A stretch of 39,810 nt of DNA. Source: an uncultured Bacteroidales bacterium (lineage in GTDB: Bacteria; Bacteroidota; Bacteroidia; Bacteroidales; UBA932). Shown here piece after piece: positions 26,608-38,111 of this stretch. The translations under genes were made by a program, and so were the position numbers. A model generated the notes under the pieces. The model was not told where the DNA came from. It saw only the letters and a list, made by a program, of their open reading frames with translations, and made no database searches. The stretch is from positions 1 to 39,810 of the forward strand of contig ONBM01000010.1 in assembly GCA_900316045.1 (NCBI GenBank). Direction: 5' to 3'. The stretch's first letter is position 1; every line of letters begins with the position of its first letter.

Positions 26608-27918
26608 CTATTCTGAATATAAAAGATAGGGTTTGCGGCGGGCTTTGAAGGCCTCTACGTCGGCAGCCGAACGGGCATTGATTTTTGCAGAGAGTTCTTC
26701 TGGCGTCAATTCGGAATATTCAGGATTCTCAATCATTTCTCTGATGTAGCCAACGCCTACCCGCAGCTCGAAGCTATTGTGCGAGAGGAAGAAAGAATCC
26801 CCTATATTCATTTTCCCGTACGCATCGATGACATATTCATAATTCACCTCTTCGTTCCAAATTTCAGCCAGAGGCTTTCCTCGCAGGTCAACGCCATGGC
26901 AGAGCTGATCCTGATAGCGTGGTGTCTTCGCCCCAGGGATGCTGCGAGGCGTGAACGTGAACTCGCAGTCTTTCATGTCTGGATGCCCGTAAATTTCGAA
27001 CGGGGCCTGGGTCCCTCTGCCAGCAGTCGCGACTGTGCCTTCGAAGCAGCAGGTTGACGAATAGAGATAGATGGATTTCATGTCCTTGAGATTCGGGCTG
27101 GGCGGAAGAATCAGGCAAGGCTTAGTTTGATGAGCATAATTAAGGCATGGGACCACTTCCAGGTCACATCTTGCGCCTCCAGGAAGCCATTCCTCGCCGT
27201 TGATCATCAGAGCCAGCTCGCCCAGTGTCATGCCATGAACGGTCGGGATTGGCAACCAGCCAATGCCTGATTTGTATTTAGCAGTATCCAGAATAGGTCC
27301 GGCGACATAGAAGCCATTGGGATTCGGGCGGTCGAGGATAAGCATCTTCTTGCCATATTTCGCACAGGCATCCATAAGGTGGTGCATCGTGATGTAATAT
27401 GTGTAATATCTTAGCCCCACATCCTGAATGTCAACCACCAAAACGTCAAACTTTCCCATATTCTCCTCGCTAGGAATATGCGATCCCTTTTCGTAAAGAG
27501 ACAAAATGGGCACGCCCGTCTTCTCGTCAATGCTACTGGAGACCAATTCTCCGGCGTCTGCATTCCCTCTGAAGCCATGTTCCGGAGAAAAAATGGCTCT
27601 CACATCGACCCCTTGGGCAATCAGAGCATCCAGAATATGCGGTCCATATTCTATCTTGCCACCCTCATAGCTTGGACGCAGGAAAGGAATGATGCTATTC
27701 TCGTCGGTGACACCATGTTCAGCGACATCGTCGGCCAGCGCCGAACCTGTCACCTTATCGCCAACAATGCCGCTCTGGTTACTGAACAAAGCGACTCGGC
27801 GGCCTTCGAGCAGAGGCAGGTAAATATCGGGGCGTTCATCTCCGAGAACAATTCTGTCCTGGCAGCAAGCAGCCAGGCTAGACAGCAGAAAAAATGTAAA
27901 AATCAGGTATTTCTTCAT
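26608..27918 (-). CDS. namZ: NamZ-type exo-beta-N-acetylmuramidase (DUF1343), lipoprotein
   Basis: Member of the DUF1343 family, for which exo-beta-N-acetylmuramidase activity on peptidoglycan fragments has been shown (NamZ of Bacillus and Tannerella). 436 residues. The N-terminus is a lipoprotein signal, with LAAC ending at Cys18. Family segments: GRRVALFSNQSGIVG, IFSPEHGFRG near residue 115, VDIQDVGLRYYTYY, LDRPNPNG, and PTVHGMTLGELA. It overlaps the atpG stop by four bases (ATGA), so it is translated as the last cistron of the ATP synthase operon, an unexpected place for a cell-wall enzyme. It likely acts in the periplasm in muropeptide recycling. Confidence 0.88.
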   Translation of the reverse strand: MKKYLIFTFFLLSSLAACCQDRIVLGDERPDIYLPLLEGRRVALFSNQSGIVGDKVTGSALADDVAEHGVTDENSIIPFLRPSYEGGKIEYGPHILDALIAQGVDVRAIFSPEHGFRGNADAGELVSSSIDEKTGVPILSLYEKGSHIPSEENMGKFDVLVVDIQDVGLRYYTYYITMHHLMDACAKYGKKMLILDRPNPNGFYVAGPILDTAKYKSGIGWLPIPTVHGMTLGELALMINGEEWLPGGARCDLEVVPCLNYAHQTKPCLILPPSPNLKDMKSIYLYSSTCCFEGTVATAGRGTQAPFEIYGHPDMKDCEFTFTPRSIPGAKTPRYQDQLCHGVDLRGKPLAEIWNEEVNYEYVIDAYGKMNIGDSFFLSHNSFELRVGVGYIREMIENPEYSELTPEELSAKINARSAADVEAFKARRKPYLLYSE

Positions 27919-28910
27919 AGTGAGCTGCTGCCTGAGACTATATCCAACAGCTCGTTTGTGATTTTCTGCTGCCGGCTCTTGTTCAATTCAAGGGTGAGGT
28001 CCTGGAGCAGTTCCTGGCCATTGTCGGTAGCCGTCTGCATTGCGACAGTACGCGCAGCATGCTCAGCGGCAGAACTGTCCAGGAGCGTGGTGTAAATCCT
28101 GAGCCTGATGACCTTCGGCAGAAGGTCTGCGACTAAAGATGTCGCATCCGGTTCTATGATGAATTTCTGGGGATCGAAACCGGAACCGACACTGGAGTTT
28201 GCTGGTTCGACGCCCTCTTCCTGCTTCCCGATGGTGGTTTTCTCCGAGACATCCGCCAGGCTCATCGGCAAATATGTCTTCCTCCGGCCAGGCTGAGAGG
28301 AATTGGACTGATAGTGATTGTACAGAAGCTCAATCTTGTCGAAACGGCCACCGAGGAAACCATCAACCAGTTCTTTCGCAAGAGCTGCGGCAGACTCATA
28401 GTCAGGTGAAGCCGACATTTTTGAATAGTCCGCAGGGCTGGGATAGCCGAATTTCTTCATGGCATCCGCCATCTTCCTGCCCACGGAATAAACGGTGATG
28501 GTCTTGTCTCCCGCATGGGAGAAAGAGCCCTCGGAATCGGCAGCGCCACATGGCACGGCAGCCTCGAAGCCCTTGCCGGCATATTCGTTAATTACAGCCT
28601 TGGTCTCACGGATGATGTTGGAGTTGAAAGCTCCACATAACGCAGAGTTGGAAGAAAAAGCCACGATTGCGACATTCCTGACATCTCTCGGCTGCATCAG
28701 TGCCCGGATGCTCTCCCCCTGAACAGAAGCTCCCGAAGAGATGAGGTTCAAAAGAATATCCTGCAGGCTCTGTTCGTAAGACAGCATGTTCCCGATAGCC
28801 TGCTGGGCCTTACGGAGCTTGGCCGAAGCCACCATCTTCATCGCCGAAGTTATTTTCAGCGTAGAGCTAACAGATGCGATCCTGACTTTTATCTCTTTTA
28901 AAGTAGCCAT
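27915..28910 (-). CDS. atpG: ATP synthase F1 gamma subunit
   Basis: Central rotor shaft of F1. 331 residues, longer than the usual ~290. N-terminal helix MATLKEIKVRIASVSSTLKITSAMKMVA and the C-terminal helix AVAMQTATDN/LTLELNKSRQQKITNELLDI are typical. The extra length is a polar insert around residues 215-255 (KTTIGKQEEGVEPANSS region), facing away from the shaft and common in Bacteroidota. 60 bases separate it from atpA, the longest gap within the operon. Its stop overlaps namZ. Confidence 0.94.
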   Translation of the reverse strand: MATLKEIKVRIASVSSTLKITSAMKMVASAKLRKAQQAIGNMLSYEQSLQDILLNLISSGASVQGESIRALMQPRDVRNVAIVAFSSNSALCGAFNSNIIRETKAVINEYAGKGFEAAVPCGAADSEGSFSHAGDKTITVYSVGRKMADAMKKFGYPSPADYSKMSASPDYESAAALAKELVDGFLGGRFDKIELLYNHYQSNSSQPGRRKTYLPMSLADVSEKTTIGKQEEGVEPANSSVGSGFDPQKFIIEPDATSLVADLLPKVIRLRIYTTLLDSSAAEHAARTVAMQTATDNGQELLQDLTLELNKSRQQKITNELLDIVSGSSSL

Positions 28911-28970
28911 ATTCTAATTTCCTCTATTGAACATCTTCCGTAACGGTGGCAACTGAGGGCAGAAACAAAA

Positions 28971-30566
28971 TCACGAATGTTTCATGCCCGTGATGACTTC
29001 CGCTGCGACTTGTTCGATGGTTTGGGTGATGTTCTCATCGATCCTTCCTTCAGAAAGAGGCTTGAGCACGTCCTGACCGTGCGCAGCCTTCATCCTGTCC
29101 AAGAAGGCATCCTGGAAATCACGAACTTGCTCTATCTTAATATCCTGCATCAGGCCATGCGTGCCGCAATAAAGTATCGCAACCTGCTCCCCAAGGGGCA
29201 TAGGAGAATACTGCGGCTGAATTAGCAGCTGATTATTCTTGCGTCCCTTGTCAAGCGTCATTGCAGTCACCTTGTCTACGTCGGAAGAATATTTCGAGAA
29301 GGCTTCCAGCTCCTCGTACTGAGACTGGTCGATCTTCAAGGTTCCGGCAACCTTCTTCATGGACTTCATCTGAGCGGAACCGCCTACTCGGGAAACTGAT
29401 ATGCCGACATTGATGGCAGGCCTGATGCCTGAGTTGAACAACCCGGACTCCAGATAAATCTGGCCGTCGGTGATGGAGATGACGTTAGTAGGAATGTATG
29501 CAGAGACATCCCCCGCCTGAGTCTCTATGATAGGCAGGGCGGTAAGCGAGCCACCGGCCTTGACTTTGCCCCTCAGAGAATCCGGAAGGTCATTCATGCT
29601 TTCAGCGACATCTTGCTGGTCAATGATTTTCGCTGCTCTCTCCAACAGCCTGGAGTGCAGGTAGAACACGTCCCCAGGATAAGCTTCGCGTCCGGAAGGA
29701 CGACGCAGGATGAGCGAAACCTCACGATAAGCCACGGCTTGCTTTGAAAGGTCATCGTAAACGACCAGAGCAGGGCGACCCGTATCACGGAAATATTCAC
29801 CAATCGCAGCGCCTGCGAAAGCAGCATAATATTGCAGGGCGGCAGGGTCGGCAGCTGTGGCTGCGACCACGATTGTATATTCCATCGCCCCCTTCGAGCG
29901 GAGAGTCTTTACAATGTTGGCCACAGTGGAGCCTTTCTGGCCGATTGCCACATAGATGCAATAGACAGGCTTGCCTGCCTTGAAATTCTCTCTCTGATTG
30001 ATGATCGTGTCAATTGCTATGGCTGTTTTTCCCGTCTGACGGTCCCCGATGATAAGCTCCCTCTGTCCGCGACCGATAGGAATCATCGCATCAATCGCCT
30101 TGATGCCTGTCTGCAAAGGTTCATTCACGGGCTGACGGAATATAACGCCAGGGGCTTTTCGCTCAAGAGGCATTTCCGTCAGCTCACCATTAATGTTTCC
30201 TCTACCATCCAGCGGCACGCCCAGAGGGTCAACCACCCTGCCAAGCATTTCTTCGCCGACCTTTATGGAAGCTATGCGTCCGGTTCTTCTGACCAGCATG
30301 CCCTCTTTCACCTCATCGGTGGGGCCCAGAAGCACTGCTCCGACATTGTCTTCCTCCAAATTCATCACCACGCCGGTGACTCCGCTTTCGAACTCCAGCA
30401 TCTCTCCAGCCTCTGCATTCCTCAAGCCGTACATCCTGGCGACGCCATCGCTAACTTCAAGCACTTTCCCTACTTCCTCGAAGTGCAAACTGGTGTCAAT
30501 GTCCTTCAGTTGCTGAAGAAGGACATCTGAAACTTCACTTGGTTTTATGTTGTTATTCTGCGCCAT
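28971..30566 (-). CDS. atpA: ATP synthase F1 alpha subunit
   Basis: Non-catalytic nucleotide-binding subunit of F1 (531 residues). N-terminal beta-barrel (to about 95), P-loop GDRQTGKT near residue 175, then [28 protein letters not shown] and the conserved [19 protein letters not shown]. Normal length for the group. It follows atpH by six bases. Confidence 0.97.
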   Translation of the reverse strand: MAQNNNIKPSEVSDVLLQQLKDIDTSLHFEEVGKVLEVSDGVARMYGLRNAEAGEMLEFESGVTGVVMNLEEDNVGAVLLGPTDEVKEGMLVRRTGRIASIKVGEEMLGRVVDPLGVPLDGRGNINGELTEMPLERKAPGVIFRQPVNEPLQTGIKAIDAMIPIGRGQRELIIGDRQTGKTAIAIDTIINQRENFKAGKPVYCIYVAIGQKGSTVANIVKTLRSKGAMEYTIVVAATAADPAALQYYAAFAGAAIGEYFRDTGRPALVVYDDLSKQAVAYREVSLILRRPSGREAYPGDVFYLHSRLLERAAKIIDQQDVAESMNDLPDSLRGKVKAGGSLTALPIIETQAGDVSAYIPTNVISITDGQIYLESGLFNSGIRPAINVGISVSRVGGSAQMKSMKKVAGTLKIDQSQYEELEAFSKYSSDVDKVTAMTLDKGRKNNQLLIQPQYSPMPLGEQVAILYCGTHGLMQDIKIEQVRDFQDAFLDRMKAAHGQDVLKPLSEGRIDENITQTIEQVAAEVITGMKHS

Positions 30567-30572
30567 TTTCTT

Positions 30573-31136
30573 TTACACGATTCTTCTGTTTCGAACTACG
30601 AACTGACGACGTATGATGTCGAGCTGACGTTTGACGCTTCCATCGAGAAGGTGATCCCCTACCTCGATTATGAAGCCACCAATCAAGTCTGGCTTGACCA
30701 CGACCTCCAGTTCAAGCTTTTTGCCGGTATGGGACAGGATGATGTCCTTTGCCTGCCTTGCCAATTCTTCCGCCTCCGAATCCATCTGCGGGACGAAAAG
30801 CACGCCCCGGAGAATCCTGTTGTAGGAATACCACTGATTCTCAAAGCTTGAGAATATGTAGATGAGGTAATCCACCCTCTCCTTCTTCAAGACAAGCCGG
30901 AGAAACTTCTCCAGATCCGGCTCCAATGGTTCCGGAGAGAGAGCGGAAGCGAACACGGACATTTTTTGGGAATCCAGCACGGCGTAGTCCTCAAGCGTCC
31001 GTCTCATCTGAGGCACGGAGCGCAGCGACTTGCTCAGGATTATCTCCTGGGCCAGGACTCTCTCTCCAGAGCCGTTCTCCAAAACCAGCTTCAGCAAAGC
31101 CTCGGCGTATCGTTGTGCTATGATTCCCGTGTTCAT
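30573..31136 (-). CDS. atpH: ATP synthase F1 delta subunit
   Basis: Peripheral-stalk subunit linking F1 alpha to the b subunit (187 residues). N-terminal helical domain starting MNTGIIAQRYAEALLKLV, and the C-terminal signature KPDLIGGFIIEVGDHLLDGSVKRQL. Lies one base after the atpF stop. Confidence 0.93.
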   Translation of the reverse strand: MNTGIIAQRYAEALLKLVLENGSGERVLAQEIILSKSLRSVPQMRRTLEDYAVLDSQKMSVFASALSPEPLEPDLEKFLRLVLKKERVDYLIYIFSSFENQWYSYNRILRGVLFVPQMDSEAEELARQAKDIILSHTGKKLELEVVVKPDLIGGFIIEVGDHLLDGSVKRQLDIIRRQFVVRNRRIV

Positions 31137-31137
31137 A

Positions 31138-31653
31138 TTAATTCTTCAATAATTCTTTGTCGGCTGATGTCATTTCATCGACGAACTTGTTCACCAGTTC
31201 TCTCTGCTCATTTTCATCTGACAGTTTCTTCCGCAGAACCTTCTCAGCCACGCCCACGGACAGCAGAGCGACCTGCCTCCTGATGTCGCGCAGGGCAGAC
31301 TCCTTTTCGGCAGAAATCTCAGTCTGAGCCTTCGCAAGGATCTTTGCAGCCTCGTCGTGAGCTTGCGCCTTAGCGTTTTCAATCATTGCGTCCCTTGACT
31401 CGGCAGCCTTCTTAAGTATGCGGCTCTGCTCGGCCTTCGTCTGCTCGATGAGCTTATTCTGCTCCTCCGCAAGGTTTTTCAGCCTCTCTTCCGCCTCCTT
31501 TGCCATACGTATGGAGTCGTTGATGCGATCGGCCCTCTTCGCGACCGAATCCGTTATCATCGGGAATCCCCATTTGGCCAGGATGAAGAAGACGATGCCG
31601 AAAATCAGCGTCATCCAGACAATCAGCCCAAAATCCGGAGTGATAAGAGACAT
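31138..31653 (-). CDS. atpF: ATP synthase F0 b subunit
   Basis: Peripheral stalk (171 residues): one N-terminal membrane helix (residues about 8-27, GLIVWMTLIFGIVFFILA), then a long charged helix (about 35-170) that forms the dimeric stalk, ending in ADKELLKN. One base from atpH and six from atpE. Confidence 0.94.
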   Translation of the reverse strand: MSLITPDFGLIVWMTLIFGIVFFILAKWGFPMITDSVAKRADRINDSIRMAKEAEERLKNLAEEQNKLIEQTKAEQSRILKKAAESRDAMIENAKAQAHDEAAKILAKAQTEISAEKESALRDIRRQVALLSVGVAEKVLRKKLSDENEQRELVNKFVDEMTSADKELLKN

Positions 31654-31659
31654 GATCAG

Positions 31660-31902
31660 TTAGCTGATGAGACAAACTACTATTGCGAACAGTGATGCAC
31701 CTTCGATGAGGGCGCTGATGATAATGGCGGTCATCCTGTAATGGCTAGCCTGTTCCGGCTGGCGAGCGCCGGCTTCCAAAGCAGCATTACCGATTTTACC
31801 GATGCCGAATGCAGCGGCGAATGCAGCGAATGCCGCTCCTATTGCCTTTCCTAGAGTACCAAGCGAAAGGCCAGCTTGAAGTAACAATGTTGTGAGTAAC
31901 AT
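31660..31902 (-). CDS. atpE: ATP synthase F0 c subunit
   Basis: Rotor-ring proteolipid of 80 residues with two membrane helices joined by the polar loop GARQPEQ. The ion-binding Glu lies in helix 2 in SALIEGASLF. The Na+-type signature (Gln in helix 1, Glu-Ser/Thr in helix 2) is absent: helix 1 has GIGKIG and the Glu is followed by Gly. This points to proton coupling, as an inference from sequence. Its TTG-free ATG start and short gap (11 bases) to atpB fit the operon. Confidence 0.95.
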   Translation of the reverse strand: MLLTTLLLQAGLSLGTLGKAIGAAFAAFAAAFGIGKIGNAALEAGARQPEQASHYRMTAIIISALIEGASLFAIVVCLIS

Positions 31903-31913
31903 AATATCTGAAA

Positions 31914-32989
31914 TTATTTGGTTGTCTTATCAGTTTCCGGCTTAGGTCTCGAAAGGCCTATGAACACAGCCGAAAGCATTGTGAATACATACGCCTGAAT
32001 GAATGCCACCAGGAGTTCCAGGCAGTCCATGAACACTCCCAGCAAGACGGACACGATGCCCAGGCCGGCATTGAGAGCCGCTCCCATATGAGCCGTCAGG
32101 AATATGACCGCCACTACGCCGAGTATCATGAAATGTCCCGCGAGCATATTGGCAAAGAGTCGCACCATCAAGCTGAAAGGCTTCGTGAATATTCCGATTA
32201 TCTCGATCGCTGGCATCAGAGGCACTGGCACTTTCAGCCACGTAGGCACCTCCGGCCACAGAATGTCCTTCCAGTATTGCTTGTTTCCGAACAGATTAAC
32301 GATGAAAAAAGTAAACATGGCCAGCACGAACGTGACCGCTATGTTGCCGGTGATGTTCGCTCCTCCAGGGAAGAATGGAACTATCCCCATCAGGTTATTC
32401 AGGAATATGAAGAAGAAAGCGGTCAGAAGGTACGGGGAATATTTCTTGTATTCCTCCCCAACCGATTCTTTTATTACATCGTCTTCGATCATCGACACCA
32501 GCACTTCCATGAAGCCGACTCCACCCTTCGGAACTTCTTCCGTGGCATCGTGCTTACGATACCACTTGGCAGTGCCCAGGACTATGAAAAGCAGCAAAGC
32601 GCTGTTGATAAGCAGGCCGCAGACATTTTTCGTGACGGAAAAATCCAACGGCCGGATTTCTGCTCCATCGGCCCCTCTCTCGACCACTTTGTTCGCATAT
32701 TTCGAAGACTGGGGAGCGACATAGAATCCTGCATATTCCCCGTCCTCGAGCCGCTTGGAACTGAAGACATGCCAGCCCGTGGCCTTGCTGCGCACTATCA
32801 CCGGCAGCGGAATGCTGATTGCCTTGCCGTCAACCGTCGTGATGTGCCACTCGTAGGCATCGCGGACATGGCCGTAGAGATATTCATTCATGTCGAATGA
32901 AGTCCCGGCGGCAGAATCAGCGGCGGCCTCTTGTGCCGGCAATGCCGTCACAGGAAGCAAAATAGCCAATATGAGAGTCAGCAGCTTTT

Positions 32990-32993
<4 letters not shown>
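31914..32993 (-). CDS. atpB: ATP synthase F0 a subunit
   Basis: Stator channel subunit carrying protons to the c ring. 359 residues, longer than the E. coli form because of an N-terminal signal peptide (MKKLLTLILAILLPVTALPAQ) and a periplasmic domain of about 110 residues, a known feature in Bacteroidota. Five to six membrane helices follow; the essential Arg is in SLMVRLFANMLAGH, and the last helices contain LLVAFIQAYVFTML. The frame is open to a GTG at 33005, but the ATG at 32993 forms an ATGA overlap with the atpC stop and starts a clean signal peptide, so it is chosen. Confidence 0.94.
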
Positions 32994-34770
<1,777 letters not shown>

Positions 34771-34809
34771 TTAATATCTTAGCCTAGTTTCGCCATGAAA
34801 AAAGCAAGC

Positions 34810-34840
34810 CAAATTTACGATTTTTTATCCTAAAGTCAAA
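34810..34840 (-). promoter_or_regulatory. atpD: Promoter of the ATP synthase operon
   Basis: On the minus strand, TTTG (34840-34837), a 19-base spacer and TAAATTTG (34817-34810): a full consensus match, about 43 bases before the atpD ATG. The TTTG is the last part of the T-tract of the enolase terminator. Confidence 0.82.
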
Positions 34841-34869
34841 AAAGGCAGGCTAAACCTCATTAGCCTGCC
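34838..34869 (-). terminator. Rho-independent terminator of eno
   Basis: Perfect 10-bp stem GGCAGGCTAA / TTAGCCTGCC (34844-34853 with 34860-34869), six-base loop, followed on the minus strand by TTTTTTGAC. It lies 30 bases after the eno stop. The plus-strand side also has TTTTATT, but no gene there needs it. Confidence 0.88.
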
Positions 34870-34898
34870 CTTTTATTAATCATTTTGATAACTGAGGC

Positions 34899-36227
<1,329 letters not shown>

Positions 36228-36253
36228 TTAAATAATTCTCTAAAAAAGCGTTG

Positions 36254-36284
36254 CAAAAATAGCAAAATGCAACGAGAAAGTCAA
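36254..36284 (-). promoter_or_regulatory. Promoter of eno
   Basis: On the minus strand, TTG(A) at 36284-36282, a 20-base spacer and TATTTTTG at 36261-36254. About 47 bases before the eno ATG. Confidence 0.7.
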
Positions 36285-36288
36285 TAGC

Positions 36289-36324
36289 AAAAAAGAGGCC
36301 GTTTGCACGAAGCAACGGCCCCTC
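36289..36324 (-). terminator. Rho-independent terminator of the OmpA-family gene
   Basis: On the minus strand a GAGG..CCGTT..GC arm pairs with GC..AACGG..CCTC (two small bulges) and is followed by six T. It lies 22 bases after the stop. Confidence 0.78.
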
Positions 36325-36345
36325 TTTTGATTATAAGCATAATCT

Positions 36346-37419
36346 TTATTTCTTGACTACGCAAACTGCAACGCGGTTCTGCTCAGGAGTCTCAAATGGA
36401 TTGACAGTGTCGCCGAAGTACTCGGTAGTAACCCTTTCCTTATCGATCCCTGCGTCGATGATAGCTTGAGCGACAACCTCGGCCCTCTTCTGAGAGAGGA
36501 ACATGTTCCTCTTGGCAGTTCCGGTAGCCTTGTCAGCATAACCAGATACCCTAACCTTCGTGTCTGGATTGTCTTTCAGAGCTTCAACAACCTCGTCGAT
36601 CTTGTACTGCTCGCTGTCGCGGATGTCCCACTTGTTGATTACGAAGAGGACGTTGCGGGTCAGGCTCTCGAATGCAGGCTCAACAACTGGCTCTGGTTCC
36701 GGTTCAGCTTTCGGCTGTGGTTTAGGAGCTGGAGTTGGAGCAGGCACTACTACAGGAGCTGGTGCGACTGGCTTGGACTTGCCGAAGCTCAAGGTAAGAC
36801 CAGCAAGCGCCTTGATCTGGAAATCGACTGCTGAACCCTTCTTTGAGTTGAAGTGGTCACCGATGAAGCTGCAGTTACCTTCAACGTTGAAAGCGACAAC
36901 GTCTGAAAGCCTGATGTTCAGTCCGAGACCGGCTCTTGCGGCGCCAAGCACCTTGTGACCATCCCAAAGATAGTTGTCAACCTTAGGGAACTGATTTGCG
37001 ACATCGTTAGCCTCGTCATTGTTGAAAGCGTAATTAACGCCGCCGCCAGCAAACACATAAGGGTTGAGAAGCCTGTCATACTTGTAACCGGCGAACAGGG
37101 ATGCGAGATCGGCATATAAATCAAGGCCTGTCTCTACATAATTGAATTTGTAATTCGTCCTAGGACCTGCAATAGTACCTTTGCCCTGCCAGCCATTGAC
37201 ATTCAGCCTGGCTCCGAAAACAGGTGAAAAACGATAACCCACAGAGAACGCTGCTGAAGGAGATACGAGATCCCAGAAATTGGTCTCACCGATGGTCTCG
37301 GCAGCCCCGCCCTGGAGCTGGATGAACCAGTAGTCATCGAAATCCTTAGTCTGAGCATTCGCAACAAACATAGATGCAACAAGCGCAAAGCTTGCAAGAA
37401 TTGTTAATACACGTTTCAT
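36346..37419 (-). CDS. OmpA-family outer membrane protein
   Basis: Outer membrane protein of 357 residues tying the outer membrane to peptidoglycan. Signal peptide (MKRVLTILASFALVASMFV, cut after ANA near residue 22), a beta-barrel of about 200 residues made of alternating strands ending in TLSFG, a Pro/Glu/Lys-rich linker (about 222-258, repeats such as PAPTPAPKPQPK), then an OmpA-like peptidoglycan-binding domain (about 262-357) with VSGYADKATG, NMFLSQKRAEVV and the final EQNRVAVCV, containing the Asp and Arg used to hold meso-diaminopimelate. Highly biased codons suggest abundance. It has its own promoter and terminator. Confidence 0.92.
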   Translation of the reverse strand: MKRVLTILASFALVASMFVANAQTKDFDDYWFIQLQGGAAETIGETNFWDLVSPSAAFSVGYRFSPVFGARLNVNGWQGKGTIAGPRTNYKFNYVETGLDLYADLASLFAGYKYDRLLNPYVFAGGGVNYAFNNDEANDVANQFPKVDNYLWDGHKVLGAARAGLGLNIRLSDVVAFNVEGNCSFIGDHFNSKKGSAVDFQIKALAGLTLSFGKSKPVAPAPVVVPAPTPAPKPQPKAEPEPEPVVEPAFESLTRNVLFVINKWDIRDSEQYKIDEVVEALKDNPDTKVRVSGYADKATGTAKRNMFLSQKRAEVVAQAIIDAGIDKERVTTEYFGDTVNPFETPEQNRVAVCVVKK

Positions 37420-37462
37420 AATTAATATATTAATACATTGCTTTCAAAGTCCTAAATCAGTG

Positions 37463-37494
37463 CGAAAATAGATATTTTTTTTGTTTTAAGCAAA
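37463..37494 (-). promoter_or_regulatory. Promoter of the OmpA-family gene
   Basis: On the minus strand, TTTG (37494-37491), a 20-base spacer and TATTTTCG (37470-37463, one mismatch to TAnnTTTG). A leader of about 40 bases follows before the ATG at 37419. Confidence 0.7.
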
Positions 37495-37502
37495 ATAATC
37501 TG

Positions 37503-38012
37503 TTAGTCAACATTTTTAAACAGATTTGATAACTTTCCCTTAAATCTCCGGATCCATGAATCTTGCCTCCTTGAAGTATCAGCAGCAGCTGTTATATTAG
37601 ATTGCTGCACAGCGACGACATCTTCCTGCGTGGCAACGAGATTACCTGCTAGAAAAAGCCTTACGTATTTAGAAGTGGCATTTGATGCTACGATGATTTC
37701 AATTTCAAAGGCGCCTAGAGATTGGTGAGAGCCGTCAAATGTAGCCAGAATCTCACCGGACTCACCTGGAAGGAAAGTTTTCTTTGAATATTTTGCCACA
37801 GTGCAAGGACAGCCGACAGACAGATGATCGATGACAAGCTTGGCATCGCCAGTATTCTTGAATTTAAATGCGTATGCCTTATGAGCATCGTTCCTTGCAA
37901 ATGTACCAAGGTTATAACGATTGGATTCAAAGCTAATCTGCGCTGTCTGTTGCGCCAGACAGAGAATCATAGGTGAGAAAACAAAGAATAATAGTGCCAA
38001 AAACTTCCTCAT
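37503..38012 (-). CDS. DUF1573 domain secreted protein
   Basis: 169 residues: signal peptide (MRKFLALLFFVFSPMILC, cut near AQQ), then an Ig-like DUF1573 domain with FESNRYNLGTFARND, FKFKNTGDAKLVI and SVGCPCTVAKYSKKTFLPGE, and a basic tail (RRQDSWIRRFKGKLSNLFK). The domain is frequent in secreted proteins of Bacteroidota, but its function is not known. It lies between the terminator of the partial gene upstream and the promoter of the OmpA-family gene. Only a weak GATATTTG box (38055-38062) is seen upstream. Confidence 0.82.
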   Translation of the reverse strand: MRKFLALLFFVFSPMILCLAQQTAQISFESNRYNLGTFARNDAHKAYAFKFKNTGDAKLVIDHLSVGCPCTVAKYSKKTFLPGESGEILATFDGSHQSLGAFEIEIIVASNATSKYVRLFLAGNLVATQEDVVAVQQSNITAAADTSRRQDSWIRRFKGKLSNLFKNVD

Positions 38013-38062
38013 AACAAGAAAGAAATCGCATCAACTCTTGTGCCAGCCTTAGTGCAAATATC

Positions 38063-38090
38063 AAAAAAGGCGCGGCCAAATGGTCGCGCC
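38063..38090 (-). terminator. Terminator of the right-edge gene
   Basis: On the minus strand GGCGCGACC and GGCCGCGCC form a nine-position stem with one mismatch around ATTT, followed by six T. It is about 22 bases after the stop at 38112. Confidence 0.85.
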
Positions 38091-38111
38091 CTAATTATAG
38101 AGTGTAATCTA

